Shown: piece by piece, positions 44,205-61,897 of the stretch
Position numbering within the stretch: position 1 is the stretch's first letter
How the letters are laid out: each line of letters opens with the position of its first letter
Source of the DNA: Hansfordia pulvinata
Lineage: Eukaryota > Ascomycota > Sordariomycetes > Xylariales
Direction: 5' to 3'
DNA length: 64,000 nucleotides
NCBI GenBank assembly: GCA_006538405.1
Contig: BJKQ01000010.1
Span: 930,001 to 994,000, forward strand
Notes under the pieces: generated by a model
The model's input: the letters and a program-made list of their open reading frames with translations, nothing else
Database searches by the model: none
What the model was told of the DNA's origin: nothing
Translations under genes and position numbers: made by a program

Positions 44205-47036
44205 GGCGAGGGCACATGTCGGCCTCGCTAGAGGGCGAGAGCGGCCGGATCGGGCAGGCAGGCGGGCAGAGAGGTGTGGGAGTGGCGGCGTGAGGGCGAC
44301 GGGAGAAGGGAGAAGGGAGAAGGGGGGGGGGGGAAGAGGTGAGGTGAGGTTTGAAGCGACTTGTCGGCGCAGGCGCAGGCACAGGCGGCAGAAACGGAGG
44401 AAGCGAGGTGGATACGGGCAATATCGAGGTTGTGCAGGGGGGCGATCGGAAGCTGCCGGCCACCAAGCACCAGACAGACAGACGGACGGGCAGTACTCGC
44501 ACGCTCCCCGGGACTCACTCGCACGACGCAACGGACAGACGATGGCCTGACCTTGACTCGACTCGAGAGAGTTGGGGCCCGGAGGCGGAAATGACGTCGG
44601 TTGGGTCTTTGCTGGTCCTGGGCCGCACTAACCCAGAAGGCTACAACTGGAGACTACATCAATACGGGTACTCGCAGTGGGATTACCGGTGCCATTGAGC
44701 AGATATAATTCCAACCTATTGACCTGTGCTTATCTAGCGAACTGGATCATCTGTAGGTAAACAACATCGATACAGCTGGATGATATGGATGGGAACTCTC
44801 GTACCACGAGCCGCAGGACCCGTCAAGTCATGTAGGTACATCCATCATTGTGTTTCTGAGTCGAGTCCAGTTGGACTTTTGCAACTTATCAACAGAACTC
44901 TACGCGCATCTCAGGTCCACTGCAACTCCAGCTACCCCTAAGGTACGAATGAGGGCACAGGTTATCTATCTACATATGTATGTTATCTGCTTGTCTCGAT
45001 AAAGGTATATTCCATTTGAGGCAGGTCCCATCTTCTTTGCTAACGTGCCGTGGTCGCTTCCCTTCCGTTGCCGCTGCTGCCTTGAGGGCTGTGCCTGCCC
45101 AACGACCTCGTATCCAGTGTCATGGAAGGCCGTCTTGGCGCTAGTCTAGATGCAGACAGGCGCGTCTGGAACCAGACACCCAGACCGGCTCGCCTGCTGA
45201 CTGAGGTACATGCGAATCGGCGGGTCTTCACAGCGGACGGGCTGGTACTTCCCCAGCTGCGGTCCATCGTTCAGGTTCGTCAGCGGCGAGGCGGTGGGGC
45301 CTACTCGGATGTAGAGCTGCGAGCTGGTCATCCTCAACTCCCAGCCCGGGTTGTTGACCCATCGGTGGTGCAAGACCATCCATGCAAGCCGCGGGACTTG
45401 TTGGGTGGTCCGTCCCCTTGCTTGCTCAGCCTTGTTCATGCCGGAGACATCATTGAAGCCCCAAGATCACCACGGCACTCGCAGACACACTGAGAGGACG
45501 GCACGAACAGAGCAGGCAGAGATGGAGAGCAGTGAGAGGCACCTCCTTTGGCAATCCGCCTCGCGGATGCATGAGCTCGCACAGCCCGTGAGCCCACAGC
45601 AGCATCGCACCTCCAGGTCAGGAGAAGCTGCCGTCTCCGGTGGAGTCTCCGGGGCTGTCTCTGACGCTGCAGAAATAGAGCCAGGGACCAGATCAACACG
45701 AGATGTCTTGCCGCACCCCTGCCGCTCCCGGCAGATTCTCTCGTGCCATGGAGTACTCGTACGCGGGTGCGAGTACCTGTTGCCCTCTGCCACTCGCTCG
45801 CTCGTGAGTGCATCTGGTACGCACGTATGGACAACTTGGCTGCCGCAACCCCGCGAGCCTAGATTGCCATTGTACACAAGATACGAGTAGGCACGCGTGC
45901 GCCACCCTACACGCCAGTCCAAGATGTACACCCAGTGACTCCGGCTTCGCAGGGTGATTGGAATCATCTCCCAGTCAGTTACACCCCACGGCTGTGTACG
46001 CCGCCACAATTTCATCCAGGGTCCAGCCCGTTCCACCATGTTCCCAGCACGAGCGCGACCTGCGTGTACGACGACAATGCGCCGCGCCATTGACAATCAT
46101 GGCGCTCCCTGTGACCGGTTCTTGTAGTGATGATCGGGGGGTGCAGTGCAATTGGATGCGGATCACCGGCGCCTGCAACCCTCCTCGGGCCGCCTCTACG
46201 GCTTCCCGCTCCACCCGCCGGTCTTCGAGTCGCCGCAGACAAAGCAAAGCATCCCTGCATAGGTAGACAGTTATGACAGTCTCCCGAGGCACAGCACGGG
46301 ATCGTCCCACGCTCACTGAGATCCCTGGCTTCGCTACCAAAAGACAAATGCGACTGGGCACAAATACACGAATACGCACGAGGAACAGGTATGCAAATGT
46401 ATCGACGGCACCGGCTCCCGCGCGCCTGGTTCAGCTGCCCCCCTCCGCCAGCGCCAACATCCCTGCCCGCCCGGGGACAGGAAGGGGCGGTGACACAGAC
46501 AGAAGATAGCGGGGCAGACTTGCTGGGCGGTCGAGAGCTGCAGAGACGTGGGACAGTTGCCTGTTCCCGAATCCGCAGGGCCTCAGTCCATGACAGACTT
46601 GAGCTTGTTGAATAGGGAGCAAACCCATATTCTCTTCCCGGCGTCGAAAGGGGGGAACTGGGCCTTGAGGCCACATCCTGACCCTGTTCATGAATGTACC
46701 GCATGGATTACAGAGCTGCAAGGAATGATCTCGCCTTGAACTCCACCTTGCCGCGCGGATTGCAGTGACATACTAGCGAAGGCCGTCACAGAACAGAGAC
46801 CCGGACTTGAGCGGGCAAACAAGAGAACACAACGCCACATCGCAACGTGGGGTATTGCCAAGGGCACGAATTGACCAGACAAGCCAAGGTTGAGGGTGTC
46901 GCCACCCCAACCGGGTTCAAAGAATCTAATTCCAAGTGTCAGCATGAGGGTATCATACATTTGTGCCGTAGCCTCGGCGAAGAGGCCGCGGACAGTCGCG
47001 CTGATCAATGACGTCGTGTCGTAGTCCGGTGCCCTT
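44205..47036. other. 2.8 kb intergenic region, no gene recognised
   Basis: Contains the likely promoter of the HET gene (with a G-rich AGAAGGGAG repeat at 44300-44335) and the 3' end of the nucleoporin-like gene. Palindrome-family sites occur at 45751 and 45882. The most AT-rich stretch of the neighbourhood is at 44695-45020. No domain-bearing open frame on either strand. Confidence 0.5.
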
Positions 47037-49243
47037 TCAAGAGTCGAAGAGAACCTTTTTGCGCCCTCTGCCCCTGCTGCCATCCAGAGCTTGCAACTCG
47101 CGGTCGATCTCCATGATGTCCAGCATATCCACCTCCCCGTCACCTTGCTCCACATCCGGCTCTGCATCAGCTGCATCTCCGAGGCTTTTGTAAAAGGAGA
47201 AGCCACTGCCAGGCCTACTGGCGGGTGGCGATTCCTCAGGCCGCTCAAATTCTAGCTTGCTGCTCGCTCTCCTCCCGTCAGCCACGCTATCCCTGCCGCC
47301 CAGGCGGCTGCGAGACCGAGACGACAAGTTGAATGCCACGCTGTTGGGTACCTGTGGTCGGGGATACACAACTATGGCGCTGTTGTCGCCGGCTGACTCG
47401 TGGGGTCGCTTCCTCCGCCCGACGACGCCCCCAATCTTCGTGCCAGGCGCAGCTTCTGCCTGCTGCACCACAACCAGACGGCTCTCACCGCGGACCAGCA
47501 CGTCCACCGGCAGGTTGTCGCCCCCCGTAGGAGTGTTTCCGGTCTCAGCAAAGCGAACAATGGCACTGACGGCTGTGCACTCGTCACCCATCAGGCCAGC
47601 ATTCAACTCGCCCATTCGAACCATGCGAGCAGACGGGGATTTTCCGATGCCGTTGAGGTCAACACCGACCTTGCGTTTCTGCGCGTCCCAGAACTTGAGA
47701 ACCCCGGGGACGGCATAAACATAGTCCGAGTTGCGATACCACAACGAGACGCTCTCATCCGCGCTGGTCGACACTCTGGTAGGGAGAGGGGTAACGGTCA
47801 TGCCGCCCCTCACTTTCGATAGCTGTCCAGAACTGGACACTGGGCCCAGGGCATCTTTGCGCGATTGGGGGCTCATGGGCACGAACTCAGATTTGCCTGC
47901 AGAAGTGCGGCCACCTGCATTGCGCAGATGGCTCGTGCCCTCAAGATGGCCGCTGACGTCAAAATCAGCCACAGTGCGCGGGCGTTCTGCATTGGCACGC
48001 TTGCCGCCCAAGACAGGGCCTTGGGGAGAGATGCCATCAATGTCCCAAATTCCCCATTGGCCGTCGGCCAGCAGAGCCATAACAGCCTGGCCGCGTGATA
48101 TCCACTCAGCACCAATGATTGGCTTCCGGGATGTCGAGTAGCGGGCGAATGGAGCGTAAAGAGACAGGATCCAAGAACCCTGCCCAGGGAAAGGGCCCTC
48201 ATATTGGTCTTCGGGCATCGGGGCGGTGGCGTAGTCGTAAACGCGAAGGGCATCGGGAGAGGCGTTACAGAGGAGCTGGCTCGAATGGGTAGGGTTGAAA
48301 CTGATGGACCTGAAAGGCTTCGGGAGATATTCGGTCTGGAACGGCTCAACACGAGCATCCTTGTGGGGTGCTTCTACCAGAACCTCCCAAAGACGCAGGA
48401 CTCCAGATGCTTCTCTACTGTGTGCGGCGATGACAATGCGAGGCGCGTTGTTGGACGAGGCGGACCGGGATCGCTCCTTGGACTTGTTGCGCTCAGTGGA
48501 TGGCTGGGCTTTCGGATGCATGAGGTTCATAGTGAGCCCGTCGGATGACGTTTCCTGACCAGCCAAGAGAGTGAGCGTTTCGCCCCATTTGCCGTTGCCG
48601 GCGGCGGCAGCCATCAGGCTCTTGCGCAGTTCTGGGCGCTCCTTGCTCAAGGGAGATGGGGGCACAAGGGGCAAAGTGATGAGGAATACATCGCGGTTGG
48701 CACATGAGACAGCGAAGACCATCTTCTCCTTAAGAATGTCGGCTCCCCCCAGGCGGCCTGATCGGCGGGACACGGAGTCATGGGCAGAGTGGCGACGTGC
48801 AAGACAGGAAAGCCCAAGGAAAGGTCGAGGGTCTGCGTGACGTCGGGGCAGGCATGGGCGACAGCGCCGAGGTCTAGGTCGCCCTCGATGTGTGGCTCGA
48901 ACTGGGGGTTGTCGACGAATGGGCGGGAACTGGTGCCGCTGGCGTTTTGGTTCGTGTCGTCGTCGTCGGAATCGAGGACCATGACAGAGTCTTGGGGCTC
49001 TGATGAGGGCTTGCCATTCTGGTGACCGTTTGCAGGCTGGGCGGCAGCAGGCTGAGGTTTGAATCTGCGGCCGCCGCGCCATACGACTGTGACGCCATCG
49101 TCGTGGGCATAGATGAGAATCGATGCGCCTTGTGGGGAGAGGACGGGATAGGGCTGGACGGCATGAACGCGCCGGGACAGCGAGTAGGTAAACTGAGTGT
49201 TCTGCGTCGTACGACGAGTGCGATGACCCGACGCCGACGCCAT
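47037..49243 (-). CDS. WD40-like protein, probable nucleoporin Nup37 type (single-base frame break near 48748)
   Basis: About 735 residues after restoring one base. Start at 49243 (MASASGHRTRRTTQNTQFTY). The N-terminal part (LSRRVHAVQPYPVLSPQGAS, VTVVWRGGRRFK) and a short acidic linker run to MTPCPADQAAW. The rest (ADILKEKMVFAVSCANRDVF...) is in another frame, and one extra base in the C6/G6 run at about 48745-48750 joins them. Propeller-like segments follow: SREASGVLRLWEVLVE, PFRSISFNPTHSSQLL, LRVYDYATAPMPED, AEWISRGQAVMALLADGQWGIWDIDG and VLKFWDAQKRK. The C-terminus is disordered with a basic RGRGRKKVLFDS end. The pattern matches my memory of large Pezizomycotina Nup37-like proteins (Y-complex of the nuclear pore), which exceed yeast and animal sizes. 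The WD40 fold is well supported; the Nup37 name is tentative. Confidence 0.75.
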
Positions 49244-55152
<5,909 letters not shown>

Positions 55153-55802
55153 ACTGTAGTATAAGAATAGCAGCAGTATCTTGATGACAATGAGAAAACT
55201 GTCGAATGAAAGAAGTCAATGATGAACGCGGTCCGAGTGAGTAGCTGCATCCTGTGCACGAGCTTTCCCAGTAGCCTTTCTGATTCGATGCCTACCTATG
55301 AGAACGGAAAGGAATGCACTACTGAGCTGTTGTGCTGAGAAGCAAAGTGGTGGTGTGTAACAGGCGATGGAGGGGAGAGCGGGATGCCACAGAGACGTCG
55401 GGCGGGATGTGGTCGTGGGAGCCGCAAACCCACGCGTTGAGAGGTTACAAGCGCGTCCCCGCCAATGACCTCTGGCGAGTGCCCCACCGTCCCCATTGCA
55501 TCAACAACCACCACTCGGAAACCCACACCAACGCCAGCGGAAGACGCGCCACCCACCCACACCAGAGCAGAGAGAGCGACGAGCATACGACGCGACATAC
55601 GTGCAGCGCGCACTGTTAACAGCTGGGATCGCATTCTTGTCCCTTACCTGAAGCGAGCCGCGCAGCCCGGCCTTGCCCACTCAGCGCGCGCGTCCGGGAG
55701 CTACCTCAAGGGGCCTTGGCGCAAACTTACACTCACACACACACACATACCTTACCCGTGGGTGAGACGCACAAGGCGGGGCCCACGACAAGGAAAGCAA
55801 CC
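55153..55802. other. Intergenic region between katG and the NSL1 homologue
   Basis: Tandem plus-strand genes. Contains the katG 3' region and the NSL1 promoter, with a short CA run at 55735-55747. No gene seen. Confidence 0.5.
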
Positions 55803-57517
55803 ATGGAGACGCATCGCAAGATCGAGCTGCAGGCAGACGAGGACCTGGCGTTCCTTGTGGCCAACGTGCGGCGGGCGGCGACGGCGCGCATCGACGAGGC
55901 GTTCCCGCCGGTGGACGATGGCGGAGAGGGCGGCGGGGCGGCGGGCGGCGGCGAGGACGAGCTGCGCACGCGCATCGAGCAGCTGGTCGACGAGGTCAGT
56001 GGTGTTCCCCTCACCCCCTTTCTTTCCCCTGCCCCTTCTTTGCTTTGCCTTGTTCGTCGTTGTCTGTCTCCCATCTCACTCGCCATCTCTGCGGAATCCG
56101 CGTCGGCCGCCGTCAGCGCCAAGCGGCGGCAGGACGGTCGGCGGTTCTGGGTGCCGGAGAATGGGTGGGAGACAGTTGTCGCGAGCAGGAGGTGGTCCGC
56201 TGCTGCCCCGCATATAGACCGTTGCAATCGGTCAGCCCTTTACATACGACCATACCATCTGGAAAACTCGGGATCCCGTCCGCTCTCCCATAGATAAGCC
56301 AGATAGGGCCGGATTAGTAGTTGGGTCGGTGACGACCAGCGAATCCCCGGTGTTGTATGTTTTTTGATTTTTGGACCCTCCCCCGTTCCATTGCCCAATC
56401 AATCACCGTCTCGAATGCCGCCCCTTGTTTGTGGGTCGCTCGCCCGGCAGGCTGAACCACCGCATCCCCCTTTCCCACGATACCAGTGCGTGCTCTGCGC
56501 TTTGCAGACGCAGGACCCGGGGCTTCTTCCCTTTTGACCCTCTCCCCTTATTCCCCATTTTCGATCCGGCTGAACACCCCAAGTGGCATCCTCCCGATCA
56601 AAAACCCACTCCCTTACACAAACCATGCCCTGAAGTCCCTGGACAAGGCGCGGGCGATGTTCCCGTGCGTGAACCATGCGACGAAACTCAGCCAGTCGAG
56701 TCGAAACGAGACGAGAAACCCACCCGCTGACCCCTTCCGAGCGGCGGGCCCCCGCTCTCCGCGGGGACCCGCCGGCAACTCCCCTCCTCTGCAGTACATC
56801 ACCAAGACCTTCACTCTGGCCTCGCCGAACCTGAGCATCAACGGCATGGACGTGGACGCCGGCCGGCTTATGCTGTCCTCCTCTTCTTCCAAGGATGGGC
56901 GCCGGGACGACCGCGGGCCCGAGGTCGTCTACGAGGCGTTCGACGCGCGCAAGCGCGAGCGCGTCGAGGACCTGGCCCGCGAGGAGGAGGACCTGCTGCG
57001 CGACATCGCGGCGCTGAAGAAGGGCGTCCCCGCGGCCGCGGCCGCCGCCTGGGCCGAGGCCGCGCGCAGGGGCCTCCTGGACGACGAGGAGGCGCTGCGC
57101 CTGTGCAGCGAGGGGCTAGCGGCCGCCGGTGGTCAGGTCACTGCTTCGGGCGATGTGCCCAGGATACCCGGTGTTGCGGCGGATGACGAGGACGAGGACG
57201 GCGACGAAGGAGAAGAAGAAGAAGGAGAAGGAGAAGGAGAAGGTGACGACAACGACGACAACGACGACAACGACGACAACGACGACAACGACGATGAAGC
57301 CGGCGGCGAAGGCGGGAGCAAGAAGACGAAGAAGAAGAAGAAGAAGAGCAAGGCGGGCACCACGGCGGTGGCGCCCCTCGAGCGCCAGGCCGACGTCGAG
57401 GCCGGGTACGCCGGCGCCGTCCGCGGCCTCGCCCGCCTGCGCCGCGAGATGCCCGCCGTCGTGGCGCGCATGGAGCGCGCCCGCACCGCCGGCGACTACG
57501 TCGTGCACGGGCGATGA
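55803..57517 (+). CDS. NSL1: Kinetochore protein Nsl1/Mis14 (MIND complex)
   Basis: Subunit of the Mis12/MIND complex that bridges centromeric chromatin and the Ndc80 complex. Exon 55803-55994 encodes METHRKIELQ...EDLAFLVANVRRAATARIDEAFPP...ELRTRIEQLVDE. Exon 56795-57517 continues exactly where the family expects, YITKTFTLASPNLSINGMD, followed by a coiled-coil region (FDARKRERVEDLAREEEDLL), a helical Ala-rich part, an acidic DDN-repeat and lysine run, and a helical C-terminus (GLARLRREMPAVVARMERAR). Total 304 residues, somewhat longer than relatives because of the repeats. The intron is 800 bases, by far the longest in the window. Start at 55803 is preferred over 55716, whose extension is a threonine-histidine microsatellite translation. 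Confidence 0.85.
57245..57294. repeat. (GACGACAAC)5 repeat in NSL1 coding sequence
   Basis: About five copies of a 9-base unit encoding Asp-Asp-Asn, embedded in an acidic insert before a run of lysines. Likely length-variable. Confidence 0.85.
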
Positions 57518-58466
57518 GCCGCGGGGAAAAAAGGCTGGCGGGGCTGTCAGAGAGAGGGGTTGAGGCCAGAGAAACAAGCCCGGGAGGGAAAGGGGGTGTG
57601 GATGGGCCAAAAGGGTCCAGGCAAGGGGTTTCAAGGAAGAGGAGGGGCTGAAGGGGTATAAGGGGGAATATGGTTGCACTTTTGCCAAATCCAGGTTTCC
57701 ATTCCAATTGTCTCGTCTAGTCTCATCGCGTTCCCACCCACACACACACACACACACATGCGATACTCCTCCCAGTGCCCAGCTCTATCTACCTCGTCTA
57801 CCTACTCTTCTCACACACGGCTTTTCCGCGACGTTCCAATCGATTCGAGGCTCCTGGTCCGATCACGTTCTTGCACTCTCTTTTTTGCACACGAGCGATA
57901 ACATAACCGCCAGTCTCTCGTTCATACCCAGTAAGAACGCACAGCGAGGCCATGTACTCGTGCCATGCCATCTCGGTTGGAAGTGAGCGAAGACGACACT
58001 GGGGGGGAAGGGTGCCTGGCCCGCTCACTGCACTCTGGAGCGGGCTCGTATGCTCCAGCCACGCAGCAATTTGATATGCCCTCTGGTTCACCGGATACAT
58101 AATCCACACAGTCGAATGACGCACGCAAGCAATACCCTGAAAAGGTGTGAAGTGGTCTTTTTTAAATGCTAGTCCTCCCACGCAAAGTTGGATGCGCGGC
58201 CGTATAACTGGAGAAGAGCAACCTCACATCTTGTGAGACTTCTCCGCAGATCTTCGTGCGAGGATTCTTTGGGCCCTTCTTTCTGTTGAAACCGCTCCTT
58301 GCCCCAACGGTCGGCCTGCGTTTACCAAGCAGGCCTCATAACTCTAAACACCTAAACTCGCCCCGCTCAACATGCCAGTACACACAAAACTGTCACACAA
58401 AACCCAAGAAGGCGCTTAGACCTCACTGGTATCTATCCGCGGCAGACTATCGGTCCTGCGTGTCGC
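57518..58466. other. Convergent intergenic region between NSL1 and SEC14
   Basis: Shared 3' region, nothing coding recognised. A CA run lies at 57738-57757 and a GTACTCGTG site at 57954. Confidence 0.5.
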
Positions 58467-59861
58467 TTACGCCGCGGCGGGGGCATCCTCGGCAGGAGCG
58501 GCGGCAGCAGCAGCGGGGGCCTCGGCGGCGGCGGCGGGAGCTGCGGCGGCCTCCTTCTCCCACCACGCAGGCCGTCTGTACTCCTCCTCGCGCCACGGGC
58601 CGGCATCGCTGTTCTCGCAACCGCCGGCGCACTCGCAAGTGCCACCGAAGTGCTTGGGGAGGTTCTCAGCGGGCACCTGGGCCAGGAGCTCCTTCTTGTA
58701 GCCACGGCCAAGTACGTGGATCTTGGAGGCAGTGACGGGGTCGAGGAAGCCCTTGACCATGCTCCAGACCCAGTCAAAGCCCCAGGGGGCGTTGATCAGG
58801 TACATGCGACCAAGGCGCTCGGGTAGTTGCCGTTGCTCATGCCGCTGGCCTGCTGCAGGTAGCCAAAGACGGACTTGGCGTTGCTGAGGCCGACGCCGCC
58901 GAGGTCCATGATGGTGCAGCACGTCTCGAGCAACTGGCCGGCCTTGCGGGAGCAGGCGGGCAGACGGGGGTCGGCCATCTTCTCGTACTCGACGGCCAGG
59001 TTGGTAAGCATCTTGCCGTCGGTAATGCCCTCGCGGTCGAAGGCGGTCAGGTCGATGCCACCGAGCTGCTCAATGTAGACGGGGCGCCCATCCTGGAACA
59101 GTGCGACATTAGCATGACGAGGAGGGCCAAGGGCCAGGCGCCAGGAGCTGCCAGTGCGGAGGAACGGCGAGTACAACGTACCTTGTCGGTCTTGTGGTAG
59201 AACTGCTTGTAGTACTTGGAGACCTTGGCCTTGAAGGCGCCGTCCTTGTCCCAGGTGGCGATCGTCTCGTCCAGGTTCAAGGGGGCCGGGTTGGTGTCAC
59301 CCTTCTCGAGCTGGATGGGCTTACCGGCGGTGGTCATGGCCTTGCGCCACTGTTCGCAGTCGGTGAACCTGGGGAAAGGCATCAGTTGGTACGGCGTGCT
59401 TCACCTGGGGCTGGCTGATGGCTGGTTTGGTCGCGACGGCCCCTGACTCGTGTGTGTGCGGCCAGGCAACCGCGACTGGGGGAGTCGACGAGGCGGGACC
59501 GGGCGGGTTCCGACAGGGACGACGAATTCGGCTCTTACATCTTCTTGGCGGCGTTGACATCGAACTTGCGAGCGCGCAGGAAGCGCAGCTGTAGGAAGGG
59601 CGGGTCAGCTGGGTGAACGGGGTCCGGGGGTGCGGGGAGCGCGGGAGGCGGGCGAGCAGACGAGATACGCACCAGGGTGAGGGTGTCGAGGCGCTTGGTG
59701 TAGCCTTCGGACTCGAGCATCATGCGCAGCTGCTCAACCTGGGCCTGCTGGGCCTCAGTCAAGTGGCCCGGGTGGCCGGTCTTGACCTCGGGGGCGGTGG
59801 TGGGAAAGTCGTAGTTGTCATACTTGGGATCCAGCTTCATGGAGGGGTTCTGCTCGGCCAT
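58467..59861 (-). CDS. SEC14: Sec14-type phosphatidylinositol/phosphatidylcholine transfer protein (single-base frame break near 58822)
   Basis: CRAL-TRIO lipid-transfer protein that supports Golgi secretion. Exons on the minus strand: 59673-59861, 59539-59588, 59182-59368 and 58467-59092, about 350 residues. CRAL-TRIO N-terminal segment: EQLRMMLESEGYTKRLDTLT then LRFLRARKFDVNAAKKM; lipid-binding domain: GRPVYIEQLGGIDLTAF, LETCCTIMDLGGVGLSNAKS, then YPERLGRMYLINAPWGFDWV and VKGFLDPVTASKIHVLG; tail: LPKHFGGTCECAGGC...GPWREEEYRRPAWW plus an Ala/Pro-rich end. Frames on either side of NGNYPERLGR differ: one extra base in the CCC run at about 58821-58823 is needed. Introns are 84, 170 and 89 bases with proper ends. 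Convergent with NSL1. Confidence 0.92.
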
Positions 59862-61897
59862 GGCGACGGTGTTGGGGGCTGGGAGGCGGTGGCGACAGCG
59901 ATGAGGTGTGATGGAGGCGGGCCGGTGTTGTTGCGCGGCCGGGAGTGAGCACCTGAGAAAAGGATACGGGTGGTGTATCTAGGTGCGTGAGCTGTAGGGA
60001 TGTGCGGAGCGAGGTGAGGTGAGGGAGAGACGGGACAGGTTCCAACTGGAAATAGGAGAGGTGCCCGTGGTGTACGAGTAGCAGCTAATAACGGGCTACC
60101 CAAGTCATTCCCTGGAGCCGGCAGCCACCGACGGCAGGGACGAGCCCACGGGGCTACCTACTGCATACCTCCGTACATGTACCCACCGTACATAACGTCG
60201 GCGGAGCACGGCGGGTGGGCGGGCGGGCAGGCGGCACGTACATGTACAAGTACATTCAGGTGCCTCCCATCTAGGGGGCCTCCACCCTTTGTCAGTCCCA
60301 GCCAGCTCAAATCCAGATCTTATGTCGGGTGCCGTTCAACCCCACATGTCGGGTGTAGTGTACGAGTAGGTAGGTAGTTCCATGGCTGCCCTCAGGCCAT
60401 CTCTTGAATGGCCTAGGACGTTGCGGTACTTCTCCCCCTTGGCTTACCTATTTTACAAGTGATTTAACTACATAGGTGGTAGGTAATTATTCGTACAGCG
60501 ATGGTGGTTGATGGTCACTCCTCCTGAGCTACGGAAACTCCAGCGTCGAAATGAGGAACGGGTATCCAGCGAAAGGAGGCGGGAGGCCGCACTACGGAGT
60601 ACTCGTACCCAGAGACAGGAGGCTCACCAGGTATTGATTGGTGCAGCCCCAGCTTGGAACACGGCCGAGTACCGTCCGCGTACTGCAAAGGCTCCATTCC
60701 AGAATCGAGGTAGACGCCACGAAGATCCGGACTCATCGGGGCGGCGGCCTCTGAACGCAAGATGTGAGTCGGGGTGGCTATTCCATGCTTTGGTCCCCGG
60801 CGCCATCTCATCCCAGGACAGAAGCCCCAGGGCTGCTTTCCCGACCTCTATCGTACGTGCAGAATGCCCGAATACCTAAGTGTGGCCCATCCGATTTTCA
60901 GGAATCATCCAGTCAACAACGGCCCCTAGAGACGCTCGACTTAGATGCACCGCATCGTTCGCCGTTCACCGACTGCCTGCCTACTTAGAGACTATGCCGG
61001 GTGAAAACCAACGTGGAGCTCTCAGGTACATACCTACCTGAACCCTCCGAATGATCTCGTCAGTCCTGCGTTTCCAGACGATCGTCTGGTGCTTAGTGCA
61101 ATCGGATTATAAGTTAGTACCTTACAGGCCCAGGTAAGGTACGAGTACAGCTACCTGTCATCCTGGAGAGGAGGAACTTGTACCTGTACTTCCATGACTG
61201 TGGGTGCGGTGTGGCGGGCAGAACCCCCATTCGTCATAGCCCAGCCCGCTGCGCCCGCTCCCATTCTCTGCTCTCCGTTCGGTTTCTCTGGGGGGCCGTC
61301 CACCCCACCTGACGTCTGCCAGCCTACCTTGCTCGCGGAGGCTTCACATGGATGGCTCGAGTTCAAAGAGAAACCTAAGGTACATTAGGTAGATAACTGG
61401 AAGGAGCAGCATGACGCTCATATGCCTCTTCTTCGACCATTGACTGCTGGCCGCATTGCTCAGAAGAGGAAGACACCTTGCGAGTCTGCGTGCGACAACG
61501 TGACCCGCACAAATCTGGGACTGGGGAAGGTGGGAGACGTGCTGCTGTGGCCCTCCAACTGGCCTCGATTCTTCATCCCTGCCGTCTTCCCGCACAGCCC
61601 CCGCATCCAGTATGCGCCACATCACCTCAAGCTGTGTGTTGCCTCTCCTCGCATCGACGTGCCTCTCCTGCCCGCCTGCCGTTCCTGGGTCTGGGTGAAG
61701 AGTTGGCCGCCGTTGGCATGGGCATACATCACTCACACGTGCTGGCCGGATCTCACGCACCAATGCCCTTGCAACATTGGGGATAGCCTCAAGCCACTGC
61801 CTTTTACAACTTTGATTATTTTTTTTGCGCTGGCCCGGGAATGTGCAAGCCCCCATGAGCTTGGGACAGACCTTTCATGCGGCTATCCAACATGGCT
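59862..61897. other. 2 kb intergenic region between SEC14 and prefoldin 3
   Basis: Holds the SEC14 promoter and the 3' end of the prefoldin gene. Dense in GTACGAGTA/TACTCGTAC (60072, 60358, 60597, 61138), TAGGTAGGTAG (60366) and CCTAAGGTACATTAGGTAG (61373) elements. No gene recognised on either strand. Confidence 0.5.

Noticed and set aside
43653..44231. Val/Gly/Ala/Leu-rich plus-strand open frame over the HET gene
   Set aside because: Antisense shadow of the HET domain.
46688..47248. Reverse-strand open frame of 186 codons near the end of the nucleoporin-like gene
   Set aside because: Overlaps the C-terminal coding part of that gene out of frame and continues into its 3' flank; no domain.
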